DNA from: an uncultured Planctomycetota bacterium
Lineage (GTDB): Bacteria; Planctomycetota; Brocadiia; CAIUPP01
DNA: 64,000 bases
Assembly: GCA_903901045.1 (NCBI GenBank)
Contig: CAIUPP010000010.1
Span: 100,742 to 164,741 of the forward strand
Direction of reading: 5' to 3'
Made by a program: the position numbers and the translations under genes. The notes under the pieces are model-generated. The model was not told where the DNA came from, made no database searches, and was given only the letters and a program-made list of their open reading frames with translations. Positions within the stretch are counted from its first letter, which is position 1. Every line of letters begins with the position of its first letter. Positions 10,002 to 18,294 of the stretch are shown in pieces.

Positions 10002-11033
10002 TCAGGCCAGCTTGGCGTCGCGCGCTTCTTCTTGAAGCAGGTACTCACTTTCCGGATCGTAGAAAATGATGCGGCTGCCGGAGAAATCGAACTTGAAAGG
10101 CACATGCAGCAAGTCCTGCATGGCCGCCTTCACACGGTCCTGCCTCTCCGGAGGAACGAACAGGAGCAGGAAGCCGCCTCCGCCGGCGCCGGTCAGCTTG
10201 CCTCCCAGGGCGCCCGCGGTGATGGCGCGCTCGTAGAGACCATCTAGATGAGGCGTCGACACGCGCTCCCCCAAGCTCCGTTTGGCCATCCAGGCCTCAT
10301 GCAGCAATTCCCCAAAAGCGGATAAATCCCGCTGACTGTTCAGAATAGCGAGGCTCTTTTCCACCATGGCCTGAATAGCGCCCAATTGCTTTCGCTTATT
10401 CTCCAGGCTGCCAACGTAGCTTTCGGCGACCTCAGAGGCCGTGCGCTGAATCCCGGTATAATAGAGCATCATCTGGGCGTTGAGGGAGGCCGATCTCGCG
10501 GCCGAGATCGTGACGGGATTTACGACGACTTCACCGTTCGCAAGGAAGTTGATCAGGTTCAATCCGCCGTACGCGGCGCACACCTGGTCCTGGGATCCAA
10601 CGGTTTCCTTCAGCATTTCCTGCTCCAGATGGATGCTCTCCAGCGCCAGGGCATGCTTGCTGACCACGGTTCCCTTCAGGGCCTGAAGCGCATTGAGAAG
10701 GCCGACCGTGAAAGCCGAGCTCGATCCCATCCCGCTCCGAGCGGGCAAGTCGCCGTCATGATGTATTTCGACTCCCCGGGAAATGCCGAGATGCCCAAGC
10801 ACTGCCCTGACCGCCGGATGAGTGATTTCACTCGCTTTCTGACAGGTCTCGATCTTGGAATAAACCACCCGGATGCGGTGATCGAAGAATGGCGGCAGAT
10901 AGCGGCATGTCAAATAGCAGTACTTGTCAATCGTCGTTGCCAGCACCGCCCCGCCATGCTGGCGATACCAGACAGGGTAATCGGTCCCGCCCCCAAAGAA
11001 AGAGATGCGAAACGGCGTTCTGCTAATGATCAT
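10002..11033 (-). CDS. hddA: D-glycero-alpha-D-manno-heptose 7-phosphate kinase (GHMP kinase)
   Basis: The 343-residue protein is a GHMP kinase. Seen: the N-terminal RTPFRISFFGGGTDYP block specific to the HddA-type branch, the phosphate-binding loop LPARSGMGSSSA at about residue 95, and the C-terminal GALGGKLTGAGGGGFLLL. HddA phosphorylates D-glycero-D-manno-heptose 7-phosphate at C1 on the alpha side, the second step toward GDP-heptose used in S-layer or O-antigen glycans. GGAGA lies just upstream of the ATG. It is followed on the map by the matching nucleotidyltransferase HddC, which strengthens the call. GmhA and GmhB, also needed for the pathway, are not in the window. Confidence 0.9.
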   Translation of the reverse strand: MIISRTPFRISFFGGGTDYPVWYRQHGGAVLATTIDKYCYLTCRYLPPFFDHRIRVVYSKIETCQKASEITHPAVRAVLGHLGISRGVEIHHDGDLPARSGMGSSSAFTVGLLNALQALKGTVVSKHALALESIHLEQEMLKETVGSQDQVCAAYGGLNLINFLANGEVVVNPVTISAARSASLNAQMMLYYTGIQRTASEVAESYVGSLENKRKQLGAIQAMVEKSLAILNSQRDLSAFGELLHEAWMAKRSLGERVSTPHLDGLYERAITAGALGGKLTGAGGGGFLLLFVPPERQDRVKAAMQDLLHVPFKFDFSGSRIIFYDPESEYLLQEEARDAKLA

Positions 11034-11048
11034 ACGGCGTCTCCCCAG

Positions 11049-11756
11049 TCATGGCTGCGCATCGCGGAAGAAACGTTCCGCAATGCGATAGGATTCGGGC
11101 GTGCCGATGTCCAGAAAACGGCCCTCGGTCCTGTAGGCGCGAAGACCGCGTGCAATCCACTGTGGGAATAGTTCCCGTTCAATCGAGACGGGCCGGCCGG
11201 GCGGGATTTTCTCCAGGCGTTTGCGCGACACTAGGTACAACCCGGCGTTGATCCAGCCAGGGCCTTGGGCGGCGCCTTTCTCCTGAAAGCGCGTCACACG
11301 GCCGCACTCGTCAGCAAGCACCTGACCAAAACGAGAGACGTCCGGCGCCTTGCACAGACAGAGGGTCGCCTCAGCGCCGCCCTGCCGGTGCGCCGCGATG
11401 AACTCTCGCAGGTCCACCTGGCAGAATGAATCACCATTCATCGCGAGGAGCAGACTGCTTTCGGCCAGGGGCAGCGCGTGGCGCAGCGCGCCGCCGGTGC
11501 CCAGCGGCACAGGCTCCGGCGAATAGGCCAAATGAAGCGCCCCATACCGGTCGCCCAGCGCGTCCTGCACTTGCTCAGCCTTGTACCCGGTACACAGGAT
11601 GGCGCGTTCAATCCCCGCACTCGCAAGTTGGTCCAACAGATAGGCCAGAAACGGGCGCCCGTTCACTTCGGCAATGACCTTGGGGCGGTCGGCGACTACG
11701 CTCCGCAGCCTAGCGCCCAGGCCGCCCGCCAGGATCAATACGGTGAGCTCCTTCAT
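11049..11756 (-). CDS. hddC: D-glycero-alpha-D-manno-heptose 1-phosphate guanylyltransferase-like nucleotidyltransferase
   Basis: 235 residues of the sugar-nucleotidyltransferase fold. The N-terminal motif is LILAGGLGARLRSVVADRPK (the family usually has GTRL, here GARL), followed by NGDSFCQVDL with the metal-binding Asp, GWINAGLYL, and the C-terminal FLDIGTPESYRIAE typical of HddC and RfbA-like enzymes. It would load GMP onto heptose 1-phosphate made by HddA. The open frame extends upstream to 12071, but that part is antisense of the SDR gene. The start is ATG at 11756 or the ATG nine bases earlier at 11765; neither has a strong ribosome site. Confidence 0.85.
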   Translation of the reverse strand: MKELTVLILAGGLGARLRSVVADRPKVIAEVNGRPFLAYLLDQLASAGIERAILCTGYKAEQVQDALGDRYGALHLAYSPEPVPLGTGGALRHALPLAESSLLLAMNGDSFCQVDLREFIAAHRQGGAEATLCLCKAPDVSRFGQVLADECGRVTRFQEKGAAQGPGWINAGLYLVSRKRLEKIPPGRPVSIERELFPQWIARGLRAYRTEGRFLDIGTPESYRIAERFFRDAQP

Positions 11757-11773
11757 GTCATACATGTTTCTGC

Positions 11774-12709
11774 TCAAACATTTCCAAACGCGCTCCGAGG
11801 CAGCATCCGGTATCCCTTCAACAACTCCCGAATGCCGTCGTCCAGCGAGCGCTTCGCTTCGAATCCCGCCTCGCGCAGCCGCTGGTTCGAAACGATGTAA
11901 TTGCGTTTGTCCGGGTCGGAGCCGAGTTCGCTGAAGTGAATGTAGAAATTCGGCACGTATTCCTTGATCTTCAGCGCCAACGCCTCCTTCGACAAGTTGG
12001 CCGCGTCCAACCCCACGTTGAACGTCCGCCCGGTCATCCCATCGGCGTGCTCGATGCAATGAATGAAGCAATCGGCCACGTCCCGGATATGCACGTAATT
12101 GCGCTTAAAGTCCTTCTCGAAGATCACAAGATACCCATCGCTCACCGCCGCGTACGTGAAGTGGTTCACCAGCAAATCCAGGCGCATCCGCGGGGAGAAG
12201 CCGAAGACCGTCGCCAGCCGGAGCGTGATCGCGCGGGGGCTCGCCAGCAGCTCCGCTTCCGCCTCCGCCTTCGTCTGACCGTAGAGCGAGATCGGTTCCA
12301 GAGGCGTCTCCTCCGTGCAGAAGACGTCGCCGCTCTTCGTGCCGTAGCCGCTGTTCGTCGTCGGGTAGACCACGAGCTGGCTCTTGCTGCGCAGGCGATT
12401 GATCCTGCGGACGGCGTCGAGGTTCACCTGCGTGGCCAGCCAGGGGTTGCGCGTGCAGGCCGGCACCCCGACAATCGCCGCGAGCGGTATGATCACATCG
12501 CTGCCCTTCAGCGCCTCGATCATCGTTCTCTCGTCGCGCACGTCGCCACGGACAAACTCGAATGCCGGGTTCGCGCAGAGGTGGAAGAGCGAACTTTGCC
12601 CGTACATCAAGTTGTCGAGCGCCACGACGCGGTATCCCCGCGCTAGCAAATGCTCGCACAAGACGGACCCCAGGTATCCCGCAGCGCCGGTGACCAGGAC
12701 GCGTTTCAT
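11774..12709 (-). CDS. NAD-dependent epimerase/dehydratase (extended SDR)
   Basis: This 311-residue protein opens with the Rossmann motif TGAAGYLG at residues 7-14, has the DVRD acidic block, the catalytic YGQTK (YxxxK) and the RLATVFG block. The FKRNYVHIRDVADCF segment is usual in nucleotide-sugar dehydratases and epimerases. The reaction cannot be named. Its ATG overlaps the stop of the upstream glycosyltransferase by one base (TAATG), a sign of translational coupling. The neighbours HddC and HddA suggest a GDP-heptose substrate (inference). Confidence 0.83.
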   Translation of the reverse strand: MKRVLVTGAAGYLGSVLCEHLLARGYRVVALDNLMYGQSSLFHLCANPAFEFVRGDVRDERTMIEALKGSDVIIPLAAIVGVPACTRNPWLATQVNLDAVRRINRLRSKSQLVVYPTTNSGYGTKSGDVFCTEETPLEPISLYGQTKAEAEAELLASPRAITLRLATVFGFSPRMRLDLLVNHFTYAAVSDGYLVIFEKDFKRNYVHIRDVADCFIHCIEHADGMTGRTFNVGLDAANLSKEALALKIKEYVPNFYIHFSELGSDPDKRNYIVSNQRLREAGFEAKRSLDDGIRELLKGYRMLPRSAFGNV

Positions 12710-13791
12710 TATCCTCCACCTTTTCTGTCAGTGCCCTTCAGCCGCCCGCCATCGCCAATCTCTCCGAATCCGATTGTCTCTGCAACAATATAACGGGGTC
12801 TGCCTCGAACATCATTATAGATGCGGCCGACGTAGAGCCCCACCGTCCCCAGCGCCACAAGCTGGATTCCGGCAAGCAGGGAGACCGCGATGATCAGGAT
12901 CGCGGCGCTTGTCGGGGCCGCTGAGGCAAACAACATTGCGGCAGCGGCTGTTAGCAGCGCGATCAGCGATCCGGCGCAAAGCGCGAAACCCAGGAGGAGA
13001 AAGAAGACGAGTGGCAGCAGAGAGAAAGAGGTCAGGCCTTGCACGAGCGTGCCGGCTGGGCCGCGCAACCCCTGCAAGTCGCGGAGGAAATTGCGGAAAA
13101 TGGGGAAATGGCCCTTCCCGCCCGCTCGCTTCTCCCGATGATAGACCACATGTTCCTGCTGGAAGCCTACCCAGCAAGCCAGTCCCCGCAGGTAGGGGTT
13201 GGACTCGCGCAAGCGAAGAATCTGATCCACCGCCACGCGGCTCAGCAACTTGAAATCTCCCGCCTCCGTCATCAGCGGTATGTCCGAAACGCACCCGATC
13301 AACTTGTACGCAATCCGCGTCAGCAATAGCTTGGCCGCTGACTCACCTTCCCGCGATGCGCGAACGGTATGCACGACACCCGCCCCCCGGCGCCATCGCT
13401 CGATCAGCTGCGGGATGACCTCCGGCGGATCCTGCAGGTCCGTGTCCATGTACACGATCGCGTCCCCTTGCGCATAAGCCATGCCCGCCAGCGTGCACTC
13501 GGTATTTCCGAATCGGCGGGAGGTGGTAAGAACCTTGACACGGGCATCGCGCTGCGCCGCCTCTGTCAGAAGGGAAAGGGACTGGTCCGTCGATGCGTCG
13601 TTCACAAAGATCAACTCATAGTCCACTTCCAACGGAGTCAACGCCGCCGTAAGCCGGCGGAGCAGTTCCGGGACGACCTCTTCCTCGTTCCGAAACGAGA
13701 GCACGACCGAGACGCACGACCGGCGGTTTGTTCCCGAAGGCTGCGCCGTTGGCCGGGACGCCGGGACTGCAGAATCGTTCACCTCATCCAC
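12709..13791 (-). CDS. GT2 glycosyltransferase, polyprenyl-phosphate sugar transferase type
   Basis: 360 residues: a family-2 GT-A domain (residues 27-250) followed by two long hydrophobic helices (about 255-335), the layout of DPM1/GtrB/ArnC proteins. Seen: VSVVLSFRNEEEVV, FVNDASTD, the metal-binding region YMDTDLQDPPEVIP, and GDFKLLSR. These enzymes move a sugar from a nucleotide donor to undecaprenyl phosphate on the inner face of the membrane. The two EamA half-transporters upstream would suit the flipping step that follows. AAGGAAGG precedes the ATG. It is the first gene after a 297-bp gap and may start its own transcript. Confidence 0.88.
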   Translation of the reverse strand: MDEVNDSAVPASRPTAQPSGTNRRSCVSVVLSFRNEEEVVPELLRRLTAALTPLEVDYELIFVNDASTDQSLSLLTEAAQRDARVKVLTTSRRFGNTECTLAGMAYAQGDAIVYMDTDLQDPPEVIPQLIERWRRGAGVVHTVRASREGESAAKLLLTRIAYKLIGCVSDIPLMTEAGDFKLLSRVAVDQILRLRESNPYLRGLACWVGFQQEHVVYHREKRAGGKGHFPIFRNFLRDLQGLRGPAGTLVQGLTSFSLLPLVFFLLLGFALCAGSLIALLTAAAAMLFASAAPTSAAILIIAVSLLAGIQLVALGTVGLYVGRIYNDVRGRPRYIVAETIGFGEIGDGGRLKGTDRKGGG

Positions 13792-14088
13792 CTTCCTTTA
13801 GTTAGTTCCGCATCGGCTTATTCACCGGCAAGGCCCGTAGTCCCGAAGACTCCTCAAGAATGGTCGGAAGCCGGATAGGATACTGCTTTTTGCCACAGGG
13901 CGAGCGTGTCCCTGATGAGCCGGGGCCGGTACGATAGGCATCGAGCGCGTCCCCGCCGTGCGGGGGTGGCCGGCCTGGCGGCTCTTGGAGCCACGTTCGC
14001 TTCTTATAATCCCGGCATCACCGGATGTCAAGCGTGCGGCTCGACAGGTGCAAACGTTGCGATCGGCTCCTCCGCATCCCGCGGATGA
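13792..14088. other. Gap between transporter and glycosyltransferase genes
   Basis: 297 bases without a supported gene. It may hold the promoter of the operon starting at 13791, but no confident promoter elements, hairpin or repeat were found. Confidence 0.4.
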
Positions 14089-14460
14089 TCACCACAGAGG
14101 AGGCAGGGAGAAGACGATCACCCCCGCTATAATGAGCCCGCAGCCCAGAAGCCGTCTGCGATCCACCTTCTCCTTGAAGATCAGGCGGGAGAATGTGACT
14201 ACGAGAACATAATTGGCCGACGACCAAGCTGTCGCCGTCTTGAGGGGAATCTGCTGCATAGCATAAACGCAGGCGAGGGTGCCCACGGTAAAGAGGCCAT
14301 ACGCCGCGACGGTCCGCCCATTCAGGAAGCTGGCGAGCCATGTGGGCTTATTGGCGGTCCCACTCTTCAGAACAAGGTGAGAGAGCGACGTCAGCAGTAT
14401 CCCGACTCCGAGCGCGACAGCATGTGGATTCAACGGCGTCCAAGGGAGTCCGGCATTCAC
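14089..14460 (-). CDS. SMR/EamA-type half-transporter, ArnF-like
   Basis: About 123 residues with four hydrophobic helices, of the size and pattern of ArnF and small multidrug resistance proteins (SHLVLKSG early, LPLKTATAWSS-type loop as IPLKTATAWSSANY, LIFKEKVDRRRLLGCGLIIAGVIV at the end). The start is GTG at 14460, which overlaps the stop of the upstream half-transporter by four bases (GTGA). ArnE and ArnF form a heterodimer that flips undecaprenyl-phosphate aminoarabinose. The pair here probably flips the product of the GT2 enzyme (inference). Confidence 0.78.
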   Translation of the reverse strand: MNAGLPWTPLNPHAVALGVGILLTSLSHLVLKSGTANKPTWLASFLNGRTVAAYGLFTVGTLACVYAMQQIPLKTATAWSSANYVLVVTFSRLIFKEKVDRRRLLGCGLIIAGVIVFSLPPLW

Positions 14461-14855
14461 CTGAAGCCTCCTCGGGCAACAATCAGGACACCCGCCATGA
14501 TGATCCCGATGCCGAACGCCTGATTTAGATGAATGACCTCCCCGAACAGCAGACGCGCTGAAACAAGGTTGATGGCGAATACCAGGCTCATCAACGGGTA
14601 GGCGAAGCTCAACGGCAGGCGTCGAAGCACCATCACCCAACAGCAGGCCTGTAGCGCAAGGCAGGCGATTTGCAGGTGCCACCATGGACAGGTCATGATG
14701 GCAAGGTGCGGCTTTCCGGCGCTGCTGAGGCCGGCCTGCTTGGCGCAGGCAGCCGCCGCGGACTGGAAAATGATGCTCAGGAGCAACCAGGTCCATCCCC
14801 GAGGCGCGCGCCGTTGCGTAACAGGTATCCCGTCACAACGCATCATTCCTAGCAT
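14457..14855 (-). CDS. SMR/EamA-type half-transporter, ArnE-like
   Basis: About 132 residues with four hydrophobic segments ending in LLFGEVIHLNQAFGIGIIMAGVLIVARGG, a typical EamA/SMR C-terminus. LPLSFAYPLMSLVFAINL resembles the second half of ArnE. The frame is open upstream to 15002, but that part is antisense of the flippase-like gene. ATG codons at 14855, 14846 and 14843 are possible starts, the first preceded only by a weak CCAGG. It is coupled by overlap to the ArnF-like partner. Confidence 0.75.
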   Translation of the reverse strand: MLGMMRCDGIPVTQRRAPRGWTWLLLSIIFQSAAAACAKQAGLSSAGKPHLAIMTCPWWHLQIACLALQACCWVMVLRRLPLSFAYPLMSLVFAINLVSARLLFGEVIHLNQAFGIGIIMAGVLIVARGGFR

Positions 14856-14877
14856 CCTGGCTGTGTGAAGGAGGGTC

Positions 14878-15894
14878 TCATCGGCGATGCAACGTCTCGA
14901 CCAGCAACACTCCGGCACCCGCGAGATAAACGGGGAGAAAGGCCACCCAGGAGATGATATTGGATGCCAGCGCGCAGCTTTCGGACATGCCCAGGCTGAC
15001 AAAAAGTGCGTAGTAGGTTACCTGCGTCGCGCCAAATCCTCCCAGCGTCAGCGGGATCATCCCGGCCACTTCCACAAGGCACATGACCCACAGGACGCGC
15101 AGGAAGCTCGCGTCGGCCCCCACCGCCCAAATCGCCATCAAGAAGCAAACGTTCTCGATCAGTTTTCGCGCGAACGTAAGAACCAAGGCCCAACAAACCG
15201 TTCCAGGCATAGTCTTGTATGACTCGAACGCCTGCAGGATGTTGCCAATGGCACTGTACGCTCTACGGGGCATCCATTTCCAATCTCCCAACCGCTGGTA
15301 GGCGCGCGCCAACGACATGCGATGCCCAGTGCGAAGGAAAACCCCCAACAACAGCAGCGGCGACATGCCAATGATGGCCAGCCAGAGAATGAGTCCCCTT
15401 GGTCCAGTCCCCATGGCCGCGTCGAAGGTCAAAGCCACCAGCGCCGTTGAACATGTAGCAGCAATCTTCAGCAGCGTGTTGACGGATAACGCTGCGAATG
15501 CCTGTGCGCGGAGTCCATCCTCCCTGGAAAGCCGGTACCAGGCAATAGCGCCGCCTCCGACCGTGCCCGGCAGAAATAGAGAAGCGAAGTTGACTACTAA
15601 ACAGGTCCGGAAAATCGATCCCCATCCGCCCCGGTAGCCATGAGGGACCATCAGGATTCCGAGCTTGAGAGCATCCGCAGCGATCGCCGCGAACGCAATG
15701 GGCATGGCCGCGGCCACCCAGAACCACTGCACCCCCCGCAGTGTCTCCCACAAACGATGCGGACCTGTGAGGCACACGATGCCCGTCAGAATGGACAAGA
15801 CGGTCGCCAGACGAAGCCACCACCACGGGCTCTTTCCTGGAGGCCGCGAGTCGCTTGCAGGAGAAGTTCCAGTTCGGCAGGACTGATCACCCAC
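14878..15894 (-). CDS. Flippase-like membrane protein (LPG synthase TM / UPF0104 family)
   Basis: About 338 residues with eight or more hydrophobic helices. The blocks FLPGTVGGGAIAWYRLSRE and GMIPLTLGGFGATQVTYYALF are the signature of the lysylphosphatidylglycerol-synthase membrane domain (AglD/MprF N-terminal-like), often found in glycan clusters as a putative lipid-linked sugar flippase or transferase. A GTG at 15894 has GGAGGGG seven bases upstream and overlaps the methyltransferase stop by eight bases. The ORF also opens at 15930. Substrate unknown. Confidence 0.8.
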   Translation of the reverse strand: MGDQSCRTGTSPASDSRPPGKSPWWWLRLATVLSILTGIVCLTGPHRLWETLRGVQWFWVAAAMPIAFAAIAADALKLGILMVPHGYRGGWGSIFRTCLVVNFASLFLPGTVGGGAIAWYRLSREDGLRAQAFAALSVNTLLKIAATCSTALVALTFDAAMGTGPRGLILWLAIIGMSPLLLLGVFLRTGHRMSLARAYQRLGDWKWMPRRAYSAIGNILQAFESYKTMPGTVCWALVLTFARKLIENVCFLMAIWAVGADASFLRVLWVMCLVEVAGMIPLTLGGFGATQVTYYALFVSLGMSESCALASNIISWVAFLPVYLAGAGVLLVETLHRR

Positions 15895-16651
15895 CCGGCG
15901 CCCCCTCCACAGGAGAGGGTTTGCGCGCAATAAGCAGAATGCTACGCATCAACGCCGTGCGCGTCTTATAGAAGCGCTCCTGCTCGATGAGACCCAAAGT
16001 GGCCACAGAAGCCAGACCATCGGGGAAGAACCTCATTGCGGCACCCACCGCCGCGGCGACGGGCCCGCAAAATGGGCCATAACAGTACTCCGCGCACAGC
16101 ACGACGAGCCCCGCATCCGCCGCCATCTGCAGCAGACGTCTGCGCGAGGTCGGAAAGGCGTGCGAGTACTCGCTGTTCCAGAAATGCTGGCCGCAGGCGA
16201 GAATGTCCGGCGCATAAACGACGACCACTCCGTTAGGCTGCGCTACGCGCTTCATTTCCTCCAACAGGTGCAGTGCCTTCCCGGGATCGGGCATGTGTTC
16301 GATGACGCTGCTGGCATAGACGATGGCGGCGGAATCGCTCGCAAACGGCAAAGGTGGGACGAACGAACAGACCGCCGTGCCACCTAGCTCACGAATGACA
16401 CGGCAGACGTGCTCGTTGGCGTCGACGGCTTGATAGCGTTGCACTATCGGCAGACACGTGGCGGCAAATTCCCCGGTGCCCGGCCCAATTTCTGCAACCG
16501 ATGAGCGGTCCTGCGCAAAACGGCAAATCTCGCCCCAGTGCATCTGCGCCATGCGAACATTCATCTTCTGTCCGAGACGCGTCGGACTACACGCATAGAG
16601 TTGATCATAGAACGCCACGTGGTCCCTCCGCCCTGCAAGGTAAGCCGTCAT
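15887..16651 (-). CDS. SAM-dependent methyltransferase (class I)
   Basis: 254 residues with motif I VAEIGPGTGEFA (residues about 52-63), an acidic residue in YQAVDANE as motif II, and VIYASSVIEHMPDPGKAL-like motif IV (VYASSVIEHMPDP) of Methyltransf_11 enzymes. The C-terminal part has hydrophobic stretches but no clear membrane anchor. As the first gene of the minus-strand run it may methylate a sugar or the end of the glycan chain; the substrate cannot be read from sequence. Confidence 0.82.
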   Translation of the reverse strand: MTAYLAGRRDHVAFYDQLYACSPTRLGQKMNVRMAQMHWGEICRFAQDRSSVAEIGPGTGEFAATCLPIVQRYQAVDANEHVCRVIRELGGTAVCSFVPPLPFASDSAAIVYASSVIEHMPDPGKALHLLEEMKRVAQPNGVVVVYAPDILACGQHFWNSEYSHAFPTSRRRLLQMAADAGLVVLCAEYCYGPFCGPVAAAVGAAMRFFPDGLASVATLGLIEQERFYKTRTALMRSILLIARKPSPVEGAPGG

Positions 16652-16654
16652 CCT

Positions 16655-16867
16655 TTAGCCCAGTCTCGCGTGCGAATTAGCACTCCGGCTTAGACCTCCA
16701 CATGCCGGCGCTTCAACAGAACCCGAATTCAACATGCAAGAAGATCGCCCATAGAGACTGTCGGCGCCAAAGCTTACCGTAGTTTCCAGCTTCCATTCGC
16801 CCGAGCGAATTCGCCGTTGAATCTCCCCAACAACATGAGACTCGACTTGTGCGCCAGAAACATGCAC
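16655..16867 (-). CDS. Small ORF related to the one at 17366-17782
   Basis: This 70-residue ORF contains VESHVVGEIQRRIRSGEWK..T.....DSLYGR. The end of the ORF at 17366-17782 has the same pattern, so the two are diverged copies. The pattern loosely recalls the C-terminal helix of FlgM-type anti-sigma factors, but this is a weak suggestion. The ORF sits in a stretch of transposase relics and may itself be a remnant. Confidence 0.35.
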   Translation of the reverse strand: MHVSGAQVESHVVGEIQRRIRSGEWKLETTVSFGADSLYGRSSCMLNSGSVEAPACGGLSRSANSHARLG

Positions 16868-16939
16868 GTGTCCATCGACTTCATGATCGCTGCGTCCGGA
16901 TCGTCCAGATGCTCCCGGTCATCTGTCGGACCCCTCTTC

Positions 16940-17180
16940 GGGTTGGTGAGATCGAGACTTGTCTTTCCCTAGCACGTCGGCAACGCGATCTGTACCCCAG
17001 CGCACTGTGCGCCCGGAGGTGATTGTACTCCCGCCGTTGCCGTTCCACAAGGATTTGCCTGAGCGTGCCTACAATTTCCTCGTTTGAGTAGTTCGTCCCG
17101 CAACTGTCCGTTGAAGCTCACGATGTGACCGTTCTTTCACAGACTCCCCGGCTCAATGAAAAACGTTTGGCCCCATCACC
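16940..17180 (-). pseudogene. IS3-family transposase (OrfB) C-terminal relic
   Basis: The minus strand reads FIEPGSL*KNGHIVSFNGQLRDELLK and then, in another frame, EEIVGTLRQILVERQRREYNHLRAHSALGYR (each piece shown is one half of the conserved end of the IS3 integrase core). The TGA stands where the family has Trp, and a frameshift separates the halves. No terminal repeats or rest of the element were found. Confidence 0.8.
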
Positions 17181-17196
17181 TTGAGCCAATCCTAAA

Positions 17197-17271
17197 TACT
17201 GGTACCGGGCGAAGGTGACCAGCGACGTGGGTCTTTTGGCGTATCGTGAACTTGATGACGCTTTGGGCATT
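17197..17271 (+). pseudogene. IS1380-family transposase N-terminal relic
   Basis: The plus strand encodes KVTSDVGLLAYRELDDALGI, matching the conserved ...(V/I)TSDAGLLLLRELD..LGL start of IS1380-family transposases. Sequence outside this short block does not continue the family. A second relic of the same family is at 33047-33190. Confidence 0.68.
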
Positions 17272-17365
17272 CAAGTGTACAGCGCCCACATGCACGAGTT
17301 GGGGCGAATGCGGCGGTCCCGCGGCATCTCATGGACGCGCATTCGAACAGTTCGTATGCATCTCG

Positions 17366-17782
17366 CTAATACAGACTATCCCCGTCCAATCGTGCGTTGA
17401 TTTCCGCTTTCCACCAGCCCGTACGAATCCGCTGATAAAGTTCAGTGGAAACGCGTGATTGCACGTCAGCCGAAGACCCATCGATCTTATTGAGGCAGGG
17501 GCCGCATTGTGTACAGACCAGTTGGCAACGCTGGGGGCCAGAAGTGGAGTTGAGGAATGATGCTACGGACAAACAGGTCGGACAGAGAGGAACAAGACAG
17601 TGAATCTTCCCGGAGGCGTACTGCCATGTCCATAGAAGGCCATTAACCTGGTCGCAGGAGTATAACTCCTCCCATGGGGGAATGCGTGGTCTTGGTGACC
17701 TCGTCAGAATGCTCTGAAACCACATGATTACTGAATTGGCCACAGGAATCCCCTGATGATTCACATCGCAATATTCCTGCAA
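17366..17782 (-). CDS. Hypothetical Cys-rich protein, C-terminus similar to 16655-16867 product
   Basis: This 138-residue ORF has a central cysteine cluster (CLVPLCPTC, CQLVCTQCGPC), suggesting metal binding, followed by VQSRVSTELYQRIRTGWWK and DSLY at the very end. That tail is shared with the ORF at 16655-16867. No family was recognised. It lies next to transposase relics, so it may be a fragment. Confidence 0.4.
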   Translation of the reverse strand: MQEYCDVNHQGIPVANSVIMWFQSILTRSPRPRIPPWEELYSCDQVNGLLWTWQYASGKIHCLVPLCPTCLSVASFLNSTSGPQRCQLVCTQCGPCLNKIDGSSADVQSRVSTELYQRIRTGWWKAEINARLDGDSLY

Positions 17783-17847
17783 TCATAGACATTGCACAGG
17801 TGGAATTATCTGTCTACGGAATACGAATGTCAAGTTGACAAAGAATC

Positions 17848-18009
17848 TCAGCGCGGAAGGGCGTTTCCATGATTGCCGTAGTCTTTTGACGTCAACCCCA
17901 AAACCTGCTTCAGAATGGATGAGAGGAATTTGGTAGCGTTTGGCTTTGGATCAGTAACCTTGCCTTGAAAGCCAGTTGGCCATGCATAGCTAAAGTGAGA
18001 AGCCTGCCA
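17848..18009. other. No recognised gene
   Basis: Short ORFs on the minus strand here show no recognisable family or good ribosome site. Nothing else was seen. Confidence 0.3.
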
Positions 18010-18031
18010 GGCCGGCCCTTGTGGGCCGGCC
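18010..18031. terminator. GC-rich hairpin
   Basis: GGCCGGCCC at 18010-18018 and GGGCCGGCC at 18023-18031 form a perfect 9-bp stem with a TTGT loop. No T-run follows. It lies just downstream of the minus-strand ORF that ends at 18038, so a terminator role is plausible but unproven. Confidence 0.4.
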
Positions 18032-18037
18032 AGGCAT

Positions 18038-18223
18038 TCATTCCTTCGCAGGCGACGGTCTGTCATCTATCGGAGGAATCGATAGGTCACCCTGAACGGC
18101 TCCCCGCTCCTGGGCATAGTTCGTTTGGGACGCGCGGCCCGAATTCTCCTGTCGGAGCCGGTACCAACGTTCGGCGAGTAGTCGCCCGACGAGCGCGGCA
18201 AATGTTCTGACGTCTTCGTGCAT
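18038..18223 (-). CDS. Small hypothetical protein
   Basis: 61 residues from the ATG at 18223 (GAAAGG seven bases upstream), beginning MHEDVRTFAALVGRLLAERWYRLRQE. The first half is a likely amphipathic helix and the second half is polar with prolines. No family recognised. An upstream ATG at 18244 is in frame. The short length keeps the confidence low. Confidence 0.4.
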   Translation of the reverse strand: MHEDVRTFAALVGRLLAERWYRLRQENSGRASQTNYAQERGAVQGDLSIPPIDDRPSPAKE

Positions 18224-18294
18224 GGGATCCCTTTCGAAGTTCACCCGGCCACAGCAAGAACGTTAGGCCGGGTATTCCGTCTGGCGTTCAGGTT

